A DNA stretch of 64,000 nt from Alteromonas mediterranea DE (GCF_000020585.3 NC_011138.3:3574140-3638139), one strand, 5' to 3'. Shown: positions 8,630 through 18,678, numbered from the stretch's first letter. Notes: generated from the sequence alone by a model not told the origin. Translations and numbers: made by a program.

Positions 8630-11340
8630 TGATAACCTACTTCAAACCAAATTGAACGACCAGTTTCAATACCTGATTCACCAGGCGCCACTGAATAGGT
8701 TCGCGAATCTAAAAGATTCTGAACATCTACTCTAAATCGAAGCGCATGGTCCCCAATTACCTCAGGCACCCAAGTAGCAGATGCATTAACTAGGAAGCGG
8801 CTAGGAACGTTAACCAACTGATACACTGGAACATTGAGCACCTCTTCACCGTCGCAAATAGAGCAAACACGTAAAAGCTGTCCGCTAGACTGTACATCGT
8901 CAGTAGCCACATAATCATCAAACGCTTGGCGATAGGAACCTGTTAAGCTAGTGGTAAACGTGTCTGTCCACCCTGTGGTCCACCCTACGTTAAATGCCAA
9001 AGGCTGTGAAAACTCAGTTTCAGCAAGACTTAAGTTGTTAAGCGTCGTTTCGACATAGGTATAGCCAGTTTCTTCATCTCCACTACGTAAGAAGATAAGC
9101 TCATCGATAGGCGCAACATCTACGTCTTCTTCATCGAAACTGACTTCTTCACTTATTTGGTAGGTGGTATTAAACCAAAAACTACTGGTATTAAATTGCC
9201 ATGCCCACGAAAGCGAAATACGGTCGTTCTGACCTTTACCATTATTAGTTTGAGTACGATAGTAGTAACCGTCTTCCGGGTTATAAACGGGGTCACCGCT
9301 AACGGAAATCTGATCGCGACGCCAGCGTTTCACATACTCAATGGCATAGTTACCCCAATCGGTAGCCTGTTTCCAACCAAGTACAATCTCATCGTTAAAA
9401 GGCGTATCTAAGTTATCAAAACGATAACGATAGTCGCTGCCTCCAGATAAAGGCGACCAACCTTGAAGTTCACCATTTAAGGAAATGCTTCGGCGCTCCA
9501 GTTGATAGGGCAACTGTGCTTCTCGTACTGCGTAAGAAAGCAAATTGGTATCGTAGTAGCGGTTTGCACCAAAGGTAATAAGTTTATCCCCATCGCCAAA
9601 CAATCGGTAACCACCACTAATTCGAGGAGCAATGTTTAAGTTTTGAAGGAAATCATCGTAGTCAGCCCGCAGTGCAGCATTCAATGTGACATCACCCAAA
9701 TCCATACTGTCGGTAACGTGAAATGAAACATTTTGTACATTCACATCTATGTATTCTTCAGGGTAAACACTTCGCAACGCAAAATACTGAGGTGACGCAG
9801 TGACAATATTTGAATACGCCAATACGTGATCGGGGTTTGTAAAATCTAAAGACTCGCCAAGCTGTGCCTCTAAATCCTCTATAGTCATTGATGTGGTTAA
9901 CGCTACGCAGTCAAATACCGCGCCGTTACAGTTTAGATTACTTATCCCTGTAATCGGCGAGTTATACACATAGGTATCGTAATATCGCTGACGCTCAAGC
10001 GATTCATTATTGTACTGAAATCCAGCTTTTATACTATGCTCAATATCTATCCAATTAAACTCATTAAACCTGACTAAATTATCAAAAAAGATGGTTTGTT
10101 GCGTTTTATCTAAATCTCCGTATCCACCTTGGTTAGACACTGCTGCTTCTTGGGTGGGATCACCTATCCCCCACTCTCTTCCGATAGCTTTAGCTCATGG
10201 ATAGTAATGTGGGTTGGCAGAACGCGTATTGTAACTCTCTGCAAAGCTAAGCTTCGATTCAAGGGCAAATTTATCAAAACTATGCTCTACTTTAATACTA
10301 CTGCTGAAGCCCCCGCCCTCTATTTCAAAGTCGCTATCAATAGCATTGGCTATAATGTCGTTACTTGTATACGGCGAATAATTAGCCGTTAGCGTAAGCT
10401 TGTCCACCCATAGGTTTCGTTGGGTCAGTTTAACGAGAACGTTCGCATTTTCACGTTCAGTGGCAACCGGTTGGTTTAGACTTAGTTTTGATATTTCACT
10501 GGTTGTGTAATTTGCCGACACCAGCAAGTGGTAGTATTCGTTAAGCGCTTTGGCAAAATTAACGTTTAATATCTGTTTTTCGAAAGCGGGCTCATCAGGC
10601 GCTTCTTCATTACCTTCGGTCACATCTTCAGCTAAAAAAGTTTCGTAGTTATTCCAGTCGCTTCGAGACGTTCGGTAGTTAAAACTAAACTCCGTTTCTT
10701 TGTAGCTTTCCCGCGTCTCGACATCAACCACACCTCCACTAAAACTGCCGTACTGAGCCGGCACATTGTTTGTGTAGACCGTAATATTATCTATATTTTG
10801 CTGATTAATGTTGAAGGTTTGCGTTGTACCTTCAACATCATTTATAAGTGTTGTATTTGAACGGTAAAAGCTTGGATCTTGACGGCTGTTGAAGTTCATA
10901 CCATCTAGAAAAAAACCGGTTTGCCATGCCTCAGCGCCCATAATAGATACCCGTTGCGCTTTAATTTCACCTTGCTCTGATGCATCGTATTGTTCGCCGC
11001 CCAACACTACGCCAGGCAATAAGCCAAGTAACTCGGTAAAATCACCGCCCGTTCGCGGCGTATACTCTATGAAGTTTCTATCGAGCGTAAAACGCCCTTC
11101 CACTTCTGGCACTTGCAGGCCGATAAAACGTCCTTCAACTAAAATACGCTCCATTTTTTTAGCGTGTTCTTTTTCTTCCACACACGCCAAACGTTCAGCA
11201 TCGGTCATCCTGTTCAACGCGTCTTCAGAAATGCAAACATCATTCTTAGGCGCAACTACATCTTGCTGCTGTTGGGCATTAACAAGCGGGGCGTTTGCTA
11301 ATAACGACAACAGCAGCCCGCTAGGGGCTGCATATTTCAT
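8620..11340 (-). pseudogene. TonB-dependent receptor interrupted by one in-frame TGA
   Basis: A single frame runs from ATG 11340 to 8620 (906 codons) with one internal TGA at 10195-10197, after NPHYYP. The same frame continues with AKAIGREWGIGDPTQ and a long beta-barrel to a typical C-terminus (LRFRVDVQNLLDSRTYS, ending GYQWH). The N-terminal part has a signal peptide (ANAPLVNAQ) and a plug domain (PGVVLGGEQYD, VPAQYGSFSGGVVDVETR). In related barrels this periplasmic-turn motif is often HYYPW, so a TGG-to-TGA transition is the simplest cause. Nothing points to selenocysteine. It lies in the operon between the repeat lipoprotein (17-nt gap) and the di-heme peroxidase. The substrate is unknown; a truncated product of 381 aa would not form a barrel. 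Confidence 0.82.
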
Positions 11341-11357
11341 AGGAAGTTACCTTATGC

Positions 11358-13301
11358 TTAATCTTGATCTAAAGGGTTAAGATCGTTGGGATCTTCAATG
11401 CCATCGTTATCAGCGTCATTGTCCGTACTAAGTCCAGACTGCGAGATAGCGTCATCACTTGCATTTAATAAGAAGAAGTTAGGAAGACCGTCGTTGTCAG
11501 TATCTACATTGGCTATTGTCGATGCCGGGAAGTCATCTTGCGTCGCCATTGTTTCAGCTATAACAGCAAATAAGGCTTCGCTATCTGCGGTGGTGTAAAT
11601 CTCGTTAAGCGCCAGCCACTGGGCATTTTCGTAATTGCCTAACCATGAAAATTGCTCAATGAATGACTCGTAAAAATCGACGTTTTCACTGTCTGCGAAC
11701 TCAGATGTTGTTGCCAGCAAACTTTCTAGTAAGGAAGCGCTCGTGGCTTTTACACTACCTATAGCCTGTGCGTATTCTTCATTTTTTCCAGCATGTTTTT
11801 TAGTGGCAAGTAGTAGGTGGTCGACGTTTAAAAAGGCGTTGCTGTCATCTGGTTCGAACACCGCTTCAAGTTCACCAAGAATATCGTCTACCGCATCGAC
11901 TTTGTCTTCAATTGTGGCAGCGCTGGCTACAGCATCTAGCGCTTGGTCTGCGACAGTAGAAAATAGAGAAGCAGCGGTTTCAAGCTCGCCTACCGACGCG
12001 AAAGTATTGGCAATATATATTCGGTATTCGAATAAACTATCAATATCTTCGCCACCTTCGGCTAGGGCCGCTACATTCTCTTGTGCGGTATACATAGCAC
12101 TTTGCATACCTTCATCGTCACCCAAGGTACGATAAATTAACGCAGCATTGATATACGCGTTCATTTTTTGCGATTCAGAGGCTTGACTGTCTTCACCAAA
12201 ATACGTATCCACAATGTTCAAACACGTGCCGTAAAGGGAGCCTGTTGTTTCACTATCACCACCAAACTCTGTAAAAAGCTCTACGAATCGGCTACAGCCG
12301 TAGTTTTCTACTAGTTTGTCTACGTTAAAACCAACATCGTCAAAATAGGCTTGTGTAGATAGCACGTTGATAGCCGCTGTGGTCACTTGTTGAGCTTCGG
12401 CATTTAGACCTGCATAGTGTAAAAACCATGCTGCACGCTTATCTAGAAAACCAACATCGTCCTGCTCTACTAACGCTTCAACCACGTATTCGGTATCACT
12501 GTAGGTTTCAGTAAAGGTGTAAGTAAGCGCATCAATAAGTGGGGCAATATCTTCGCTGTTAAATGCACTAGTTACAATGCTGTAAGCATAGTGATCGCGA
12601 TAGGCTCTTTTAGTGTCAGAGTCTGTAGATCCTTCTTCCTCTTCAACTAACATTAACGGTAAATTACCAATAGTAGTCTCGGTAGAGTTTGCCGCAATAT
12701 AGTCTGGATACAGTGCTGCAAAAGGACCAGCGAGGAAGCTAAGGCCGGTAGGGTAACGACGCAAGGTTTCTTCTGCGTAATCGGCCACGTTAACGCGGTA
12801 ATCATCGTCGTAATCAGCGGTAACATACATGGATATGGCTTGTGCTAATAAGGTTTTTGCCTTGTCAGTAAGTGCTATTTGCTGATTATCATCACCAATC
12901 AAGCTAGCTGCGTAGGCAAAACGCGTTGCCTCGACTAGAAGGTAGGTTCGATTGGTAAAGTAGTTGTTTCCACCTACTTCGTTAAAACTTGTGGTCTCTG
13001 CAATATGCGTAGCATAATCTATTGCGGTAATAACTGATTCGTAGTTTATGTCAGACTGTTCTTCAGCATAGGCTTCAATGCGACTTGCCAACAAGTCGGT
13101 GGCTAGAACTCCAAACCTGCCGTGTGCGGTGGTACGCTCTTGCGTCAAATCTGACAATTCATCGGCGTAGGCCTGGGTTATGTTTAGCACAACCTTTGCA
13201 GAGTCAAAATCATTCGCCGCTATATAATCTTCTACAAGCTCCCGATAGAAGTTGGCTTCGCTTATGTGGACTCCCCCTTTGTCAACAACATTAACCGTCA
13301 A
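11358..13301 (-). pseudogene. 3' portion of the IS-split repeat lipoprotein (TPR-like, Ca-binding tail)
   Basis: The first codons (to about 13267) are IS110 end sequence; the genuine host frame resumes at about ISEANFYRELVEDYI. The body consists of alpha-helical, TPR-like repeats (AAWFLHYAGLNAEAQQV, AALIYRTLGDDEGMQSA, ASLFSTVADQAL). The tail has thrombospondin type-3-like Asp-rich loops (VDTDNDGLPNF, DNDADNDGIEDPNDLNP) that normally bind calcium in secreted proteins. Before insertion it continued the lipoprotein whose 5' part is at 14593-15642, giving about 980 aa. Such a large TPR lipoprotein directly upstream of a TonB receptor may be a surface or periplasmic partner (inference). No recognisable ribosome-binding site precedes this fragment. 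Confidence 0.75.
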
Positions 13302-13484
13302 TTAAAGAATAAATGCGTGCTTATGTACGAGCTCTAACAGGGGAGCTATCCCAGGCTCTATGATATTTACGCGGACTTGTTGTCAAATCTCGATAGCGAG
13401 CTCTAAGCTCTGAGCGAAGCACTGACTAAACAAGCTGATTTTCATCTTTTATTGAGCATTATTATTGTTGTGCAACAACCTCTA
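13278..13484 (-). ncRNA. Candidate IS1111 guide (bridge/seek) RNA region
   Basis: IS110-family transposases are known to use an RNA encoded in the element's non-coding end to choose target and donor sites; in the IS1111 group it lies downstream of the transposase gene. Here that position is this stretch of about 205 nt, which has no open frame. It contains short inverted repeats, such as gagctctaa/ttagagctc-type pairs near 13330-13415. The RNA's ends and loops were not folded. The assignment rests on position and family only. Confidence 0.4.
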
Positions 13485-14522
13485 TTAAGCAGCGAGTAGT
13501 TCTGCTTTGTACTCTGTTCCATTCGCTAACATAGCGAATGCCGTTCTGACTGTTTTATTTGCTAGCGCGACCGCTGTGCAGCGCTTACCTCTGCGTTCAA
13601 CCATCTGCTGGATCCACATCTCTTTTTTGGTTTTTGCTGGTCGTCTCATCGCCTGATTCACCGCTGACATCGCTCCACTGACTAAGCAACTTCGTAGCAT
13701 ATTATTTTTAACATACTTGCCCACCGAGCCCAGTTTCACTTTACCACCCGAAGAGTGCTGAATGGGTGTTAAACCAATACAAGCAGATGCATCGCGACCT
13801 GTTTCAAATTGCCCCATCTCTCCACAGCCCAATGCCATGTATAGATTCACAGCGTTTAACGGACCAACACCTTCTAGGGCCTGCAGTGATTTACATGTTT
13901 CGTGTTCGTTTGCTGCTTTTTCTAAATATAAGTCGTACTGCTTTATTGATTCTATGCCCTGTTGGAGGTGTTGCCAGCTTGTATTGAGGGCTTGCCTAAA
14001 GACCACTGAAAAACCGTTTTCCGCGTCTTCCAAAACCGCTTCAACAACACCGCTAAGCCCCCCCTGACTGGGCGACACTCGGATATTAAACTCTAACAAT
14101 AAAGATTTGATCTGTTGCTGCACTGCGACTTTATGTTTGACGGCCAGCTCTCGTAGACGGACCAAGGTTTGCAACTCCTGTTGCTCTTTTGATTTGCCAT
14201 TGATGAAAGAAACATCGGTGAGTTGCGCTGCTTGTGCAACCGCTAAAGCATCGTTTTTATCAGTTTTTTGGTTTTGTCGCACACTGGCAACCAATTTTGC
14301 TGAAATTAATCGAGCATCGTGCCCAAATTCAAGCGCTTTTTGTTTCCAATAGTTTGAAGTACTACATGCCTCAAAAACAATTGTCATTGGTTTTGACGAC
14401 GCTAGCCAAGAAGCAAATTCTGTCGGTGTCATTGCCTGGTTTGACTGCACCTTGTTGCGTTTACAAACGCAAACCTGAATTTCTTCTTTCGCTAAATCAA
14501 CACCTGTGATTATATTGTGCAT
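13485..14522 (-). CDS. IS110-family (IS1111 group) transposase
   Basis: 345 aa. The N-terminal RuvC-like DEDD domain has Asp9 in GVDLAKEE, Glu in IVFEACSTSNYW, and the Asp pair in KTDKNDALAVAQA. The C-terminal Transposase_20 region has LEGVGPLNAVNLYMALG, the conserved Ser-Gly-Gly-Lys in IQHSSGGKVKLGSVGK, and ends near RRGKRCTAVALANKT. Length and domains are complete, so it may be active. It works with an RNA guide rather than by DDE chemistry. Confidence 0.92.
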   Translation of the reverse strand: MHNIITGVDLAKEEIQVCVCKRNKVQSNQAMTPTEFASWLASSKPMTIVFEACSTSNYWKQKALEFGHDARLISAKLVASVRQNQKTDKNDALAVAQAAQLTDVSFINGKSKEQQELQTLVRLRELAVKHKVAVQQQIKSLLLEFNIRVSPSQGGLSGVVEAVLEDAENGFSVVFRQALNTSWQHLQQGIESIKQYDLYLEKAANEHETCKSLQALEGVGPLNAVNLYMALGCGEMGQFETGRDASACIGLTPIQHSSGGKVKLGSVGKYVKNNMLRSCLVSGAMSAVNQAMRRPAKTKKEMWIQQMVERRGKRCTAVALANKTVRTAFAMLANGTEYKAELLAA

Positions 14523-14592
14523 GTTGGACTCCGTGATATTTTTGTGTGAGAACTAAAATATTAACCCAGCTCAATGAGTTGGGGGAGTCCAA

Positions 14593-15642
14593 TTATCTCG
14601 AACCTAGGTTGTCTAGACCAAGCGCGGCAACATACGCATTTTGCTGAACTACGGCTTCGGTTCTGAAAGTTTTTGCAGTATCGCTTTCACCGATTCTTTC
14701 TAATTCGTTTGCACTTAAGCGAAACGCTTCTGCTTTACCTGGGCGGGTGATAATTTTTTCGTTGATGGTTTGCAAACTTAAGTCTGCGAAGCCAGCGAGT
14801 GCATAACCAACGGCAATATTGATATAAGAATCTTCTGCTACTTCTGCGTCGGTAATAACAACTTCATCGTCAGCGCTATCGCTTTCAACCAAACTTTCGG
14901 CGTTGGCAATGTGTGAGTGAGAGGAAGCGTAATAGTAAGTCAGTTTGTCTTCATTACTCACATAAGAGGCGCCTAAATCGATAGTGCCTAATACTGGCTC
15001 ACCAATGCCATCAGACACACTCACTATAAAGCTATCGTCAACCGTAGCAAGTTCATTCGCGACGAAAGTAAACGCCCCAGTGTCGCTATCAATTTCCACC
15101 AGACCTTGCTCAGGCTGAGTATGAACAGTAAACGTTAATGCATCGCCATCAACGTCTGTGGCGTCAATAACGCCCGTTGTTTCACCATTGCTAACAACAA
15201 CAAGTTATGAGGTTTGAATAACAGGTAAATCGTTTACATTGGAAACGCTAAAAGTAAGTGTTGCAGTTACTGCTTCGATACTGTCAGATACTGTAATACT
15301 TGCTGTATCTTCACCAAAGAAGTCGGCACTCGGCGTATAAACAAAGCTTCCATCCTGGTTTACCGTCAAACTTCCATTAGTCTGGCTTGCCCCAACCGAA
15401 TAGCCTAGTGTGTCACCGTCTGAGTCGGACGCCACCACAGTTCCTGTTACAGCATTATCCTCAAGGGTAGTTATGGATAGACTAGCTTGGCTTAAGCTAG
15501 GTGCGCTATTACCGCCACTTCCGCCACCGCATGCAGACAACGCTAAAACGGACGTAGCTAAACACGCCAGTTTTCCACTTATTCTTATTTTATTTTCTTT
15601 GTTTTGAACGAACTTAAGTGCCATGTATGCCAACTCCAACAA
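14593..15642 (-). pseudogene. 5' portion of the repeat lipoprotein, with in-frame stop
   Basis: Starts as a lipoprotein; the ATG giving MALKFVQNKENK (15624) is the likelier start, and the lipobox is LSACGGG. VCBS/cadherin-like beta domains follow (SLSITTLEDNAVTGTVVASD, SADFFGEDTASITVSDS). A TAA at 15205-15207 (PVIQTS-stop) interrupts the frame. The same frame continues LVVVSNGETTGVIDATDVDG through a second domain (SDTGAFTFVANE) into helical repeats (AEAFRLSANELERIGES) until the IS110 element at about 14591. CAA-to-TAA would explain the stop. The remainder of the gene is at 11358-13267. Both lesions together make this a clear pseudogene; it was the first gene of the operon. Confidence 0.78.
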
Positions 15643-15717
15643 AAAGGAAGCGCATACTAATAAATAATACGAATGATATTAATTCTCATTTGAAATAAAT
15701 TCAAATCTTTACATTCT

Positions 15718-16428
15718 TTATTGGAGAATCAAAAGTGGGAAACGAGGATTGTTCTTAGGCTGCCAAGGAGATGATATAAACTTGATATTACTAACCCCCA
15801 TTTTTTCTAACAGTGCGGGAGTAACCGTCCACCCTCTTGCCTTTTGTTTAACCGCTGCTTTGACTAGATCTTTCGATAAACCAATTGTAAGCAACGCATG
15901 GTCGGTTGAAATACGCTTAAAGAATTGCTTTTCGCGGACAACAGATTTTCGTGTGATATCATCATAGTGTTGTCGAAGTTCTTGCCATTCTTTGCTTTTC
16001 TCTTCGCCCTCTAAGTGGCGTACCATGGCATTGATATCGCTATCCCGCCAATACGCAGAAGCCGCATCCCCGTGCCAACCCAATATTGCATTTTCACCAA
16101 GCCATTTGTTTTTGCCCGCAGTGAATACGTAGTTTGCGCATGAGGAAAAGCAAAATGTGTTCACTTTGACATCTAAATCATGTTCCAGAATAAACTCGCC
16201 TAAGTCCATTCCTAAATCCACATTGCCGCCACCACTAGTAATCACTAGGGTCGATGGCTTATCTACCGCTGCTTCATAAAGCGTAATTGCACGCTCATTG
16301 TTTTTTGCGGAAATGGGCCCTTCATACACAAGCTCTCGATTTTCAATAGATACACCTGCGGCAGCTTCATAAGAAAAAAGACCAACAGCAACAAGTACAA
16401 ATAGCTTTAGAAAACGAGTTAAAAACAT
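15718..16428 (-). CDS. ClpP-like periplasmic protein (COG3904-type)
   Basis: 236 aa with a signal peptide (LFVLVAVGLFSYEAAAG) and a ClpP/crotonase-like fold. Its features are LVITSGGGNVDLGMDLGEFI, corresponding to the oxyanion-hole Gly-Gly region, and FCFSSCANYVFTAG, with a Ser in the nucleophile position, followed by LGWHGDA, which offers a His. Related predicted periplasmic proteins are uncharacterised. Protease activity is plausible but unproven. It is at the end of the haem cluster, 73 nt after the Dabb gene, so co-transcription is possible. There is no similarity to the cytosolic ClpP N-terminus. Confidence 0.68.
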   Translation of the reverse strand: MFLTRFLKLFVLVAVGLFSYEAAAGVSIENRELVYEGPISAKNNERAITLYEAAVDKPSTLVITSGGGNVDLGMDLGEFILEHDLDVKVNTFCFSSCANYVFTAGKNKWLGENAILGWHGDAASAYWRDSDINAMVRHLEGEEKSKEWQELRQHYDDITRKSVVREKQFFKRISTDHALLTIGLSKDLVKAAVKQKARGWTVTPALLEKMGVSNIKFISSPWQPKNNPRFPLLILQ

Positions 16429-16501
16429 AAAAGGTGCCTTGGTATCGACAACGAAATACAGAACCTAACTTTTATTGACAAAGAGAAGCAATCAATAAGC
16501 C

Positions 16502-16951
16502 CTATACCGAAACAGAATCTCGCACTATGACCTTGCGCCATAAATCCGAACACTGCTCAACAAACTGTTTATGAATTGGATGAGATTGGTATTCATTTTG
16601 GGCCTCGATACTTTCAAAAAACATGAGCTCAGAAACATCAAAGGAATTATCAATAACATCGCGCTTTAAAGTATTGGCGGGTACACCAATATGAAGGGAA
16701 TGAATTTGCGGTATAGCTTTTAAGGACTCTAAGCCAGCTATCAACTTCGCTCTATCTTCATTAGAGCCAGGATTATTAAGCCAAAAATAAACCATATGGA
16801 GTATGGGGGGAAGCATACTGTTTTTCATGCTCGAAGACTTAGCAGAGGCTGAAGGCAAAGAACTTGGAGAGCTGGCACTAGCAGGTAATACAGCAAAAGA
16901 AGCCAGTGCACCAGCACTCGTTACAAACTGTCTACGTTTTATATCTGTCAT
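16502..16951 (-). CDS. Exported Dabb-family (stress-responsive alpha/beta barrel) protein
   Basis: 149 aa. It begins with a twin-arginine-type signal (KRRQFVTSAGALASFAVLP), indicating folded export. The mature part is a dimeric alpha/beta-barrel Dabb domain: ILHMVYFWLNNPGSNEDRAKL near the start, IHSLHIGVPA, FDVSELMFFESIEAQNEYQSHP. Dabb domains are ferredoxin-like folds related to several small haem or aromatic-compound enzymes. Its position downstream of hugZ suggests an accessory role in haem or iron metabolism (inference). The 122-nt gap to hugZ leaves operon membership uncertain. Confidence 0.78.
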   Translation of the reverse strand: MTDIKRRQFVTSAGALASFAVLPASASSPSSLPSASAKSSSMKNSMLPPILHMVYFWLNNPGSNEDRAKLIAGLESLKAIPQIHSLHIGVPANTLKRDVIDNSFDVSELMFFESIEAQNEYQSHPIHKQFVEQCSDLWRKVIVRDSVSV

Positions 16952-17073
16952 CTTTGATGCTCCATGGTTAAGCGTTTTATCGAAGATCTACTTACCATGG
17001 CACTATGATGCATTTGAAGCAACTATAGCCAGCTACTATTTAGAACAGCCAGCTATGGTCAAAACTACAGCAG

Positions 17074-17805
17074 CTACGACACCGCTTTGGGCACATTAAG
17101 CGCTTCCCGTGCATCATTAGTCAGTTTAACCAACGCTTTTCGTACATCTGTTGACGAAACACACAGCGCCTCAAAAGGGACAAACCACGTTTGTTTTTCT
17201 GTACCGCAATGCATGCCTTCTGGAAATACGCTATGCATTATTGGCTCTTCAACGTTAACACCCTTTTTGTGCTGCAAAATAAGCTGCATCGCGTCTTGAT
17301 GATCTTCGTTCATATGGTTAATCATACTCTCTGGCGCGCCATGCCAGTCTTGGGCTTCAACACTCCAATAGACTTTATCAACCCAATGGATTTTTCCGAA
17401 ACCACCGATAAAGCGTACTCGTTCAGTGCGTATAACGTAAAAATTAAAATCGTGGGTTTGCTCGTATTTTTTAGCTTGCGGAAACAAACGAAAATACTGC
17501 GCTTTCACGTCGTTTTGGTTCGCAAGCTCAGCACTTCCCATAATAGTAACGCGACCATTCGCCTGAGAGTCATCCTCACCGGCATCGAAAATAGTTAAGC
17601 TTACCTTGTCGTTCGCTTTAATATTGCGAGTGTGAAGCGCGATATCGCTAATATAGATAATTGCGTCACCGGCTGGCGTTAGGTAGTAAGGTACAACCGA
17701 ACCAAAAGGGTAGCCGGGCATTGATGTTGAATGCGTGCCCAATACACCGCTGTGATGGGTGCGGCTTAGCTGTTTTGCTTGAAATGCAATATCTTGCATG
17801 CTCAT
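17074..17805 (-). CDS. hugZ: HugZ/HutZ-family haem-degrading protein
   Basis: 243 aa. An N-terminal split-barrel, pyridoxamine-5'-phosphate-oxidase-like domain (SRTHHSGVLGTHS, YPFGSVVPYYL, VSLTIFDAGE) is followed by a C-terminal DUF2470-type domain (ESMINHMNEDHQDAMQLIL). This is the layout of HugZ and HutZ, cytoplasmic haem-binding proteins that open the haem ring and release iron. It is 37 nt downstream of hmuV, consistent with processing haem delivered by HmuTUV. The His residues in NHMNEDHQDA match the region that holds the haem-ligand His in this family. Confidence 0.86.
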   Translation of the reverse strand: MSMQDIAFQAKQLSRTHHSGVLGTHSTSMPGYPFGSVVPYYLTPAGDAIIYISDIALHTRNIKANDKVSLTIFDAGEDDSQANGRVTIMGSAELANQNDVKAQYFRLFPQAKKYEQTHDFNFYVIRTERVRFIGGFGKIHWVDKVYWSVEAQDWHGAPESMINHMNEDHQDAMQLILQHKKGVNVEEPIMHSVFPEGMHCGTEKQTWFVPFEALCVSSTDVRKALVKLTNDAREALNVPKAVS

Positions 17806-17842
17806 GGTTAACTCCGTTCTTGTTTTTCGGTTTTCGCGAAAA

Positions 17843-18673
17843 TTAATGCGTCACGAAAACTTGTTTTTGTTCGTTTTTAATTAGGTTTAGCTGGGTGTGA
17901 TAGCACCGAGATAGCATATCGGTAGTAAGAACCCGCGCGGGTGGTCCGTCGGCTAAGCACCGCTTTTCACCCAGTAAAATCAGTCTGTCGCAGTAAGGGG
18001 AAATCAAATTAAGGTCGTGGCTTACACAAACGATGCACAGCCCTTTTTCTCGTAGCGCGACCAGTTGCTGCATTACCAGTTTCTGATGCCGTAAATCAAG
18101 CGCCGAGGTGGGCTCATCTAACAGCAAAAGCTTGCCTTCCAAGCTCTCGTTCTGATCACTTGGTAATATTTGAAGAACAGCCTTGGCCAGAAATATCCTT
18201 TGCCTTTCACCGCCTGACAAGGTTTGTATATTTCGAGCAAGCAAGTGTGTAATGTCAAACTGCTCAGCTACAAGATTAATTAGACGACTCTTTTGTTCTA
18301 ACAACTCAATATGCTGATATCGCGCTAAGTGAAGTAGTTCATCGGCAATAAAACCAAAAGGCGTCGATGCGCTTTGTGCCATTACAGCACGCTGCAACGC
18401 TAAATGGTTTGCGCTTAGCGAACTTATCGCTTGCCCGCCAAGGGTTAGCTCTCCATTAAACGGCGTTTCTACACCACTAAGCATACTTAATAGCGTAGAC
18501 TTACCACATCCGTTTTCACCGGCGATAGCGGTAAACTCAGCGGTGTGGAAAGAAAGCGATAGCGGCTCTAGCAAGCGCTTCTTACCTCTGGCAATGACAA
18601 CATCTTTTAATGTAAGCAACTCAGTGTTTAACCGTTTGCCATTATCGCTTTGCTCTAGTCTTTCAATTTTCAT
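17843..18673 (-). CDS. hmuV: Haem ABC transporter ATP-binding protein
   Basis: 276 aa ABC ATPase of the FecE/HmuV type. Walker A is GENGCGKST (residues 52-60), the signature LSGGERQR (152-159), Walker B LLLLDEP (182-188), and the switch His is in VSHD. It powers import of haem across the inner membrane together with the permease encoded 5 nt upstream and the binding protein. The 15-20-residue N-terminal extension before the first strand is unusual; a later internal start is possible, but no better ATG is seen. Confidence 0.93.
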   Translation of the reverse strand: MKIERLEQSDNGKRLNTELLTLKDVVIARGKKRLLEPLSLSFHTAEFTAIAGENGCGKSTLLSMLSGVETPFNGELTLGGQAISSLSANHLALQRAVMAQSASTPFGFIADELLHLARYQHIELLEQKSRLINLVAEQFDITHLLARNIQTLSGGERQRIFLAKAVLQILPSDQNESLEGKLLLLDEPTSALDLRHQKLVMQQLVALREKGLCIVCVSHDLNLISPYCDRLILLGEKRCLADGPPARVLTTDMLSRCYHTQLNLIKNEQKQVFVTH

Positions 18674-18678
18674 ATCAG

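Larger units (their letters stand above)
13267..14591 (-). mobile_element. IS110-family element, IS1111 group
   Basis: An IS110-type transposase gene is bracketed by 11-bp inverted repeats: TGGACTCCCCC (13267-13277) and GGGGGAGTCCA (14581-14591). The non-coding end downstream of the transposase is about 210 nt, while the upstream one is about 60 nt. Sub-terminal inverted repeats plus a long 3' non-coding end are characteristic of the IS1111 group. A third copy of the motif, TTGGACTCC (14524-14532), can pair with GGAGTCCAA (14584-14592) in the leader. True ends may extend a few bases beyond the repeats. It is inserted in the repeat-lipoprotein gene; no target duplication is evident. Confidence 0.82.

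Noticed and set aside
10195..10197. Selenocysteine or programmed readthrough at the TGA of the TonB receptor
   Set aside because: No Sec-type context is expected in a beta-barrel, and Trp at this position is typical of relatives. A point mutation is simpler.
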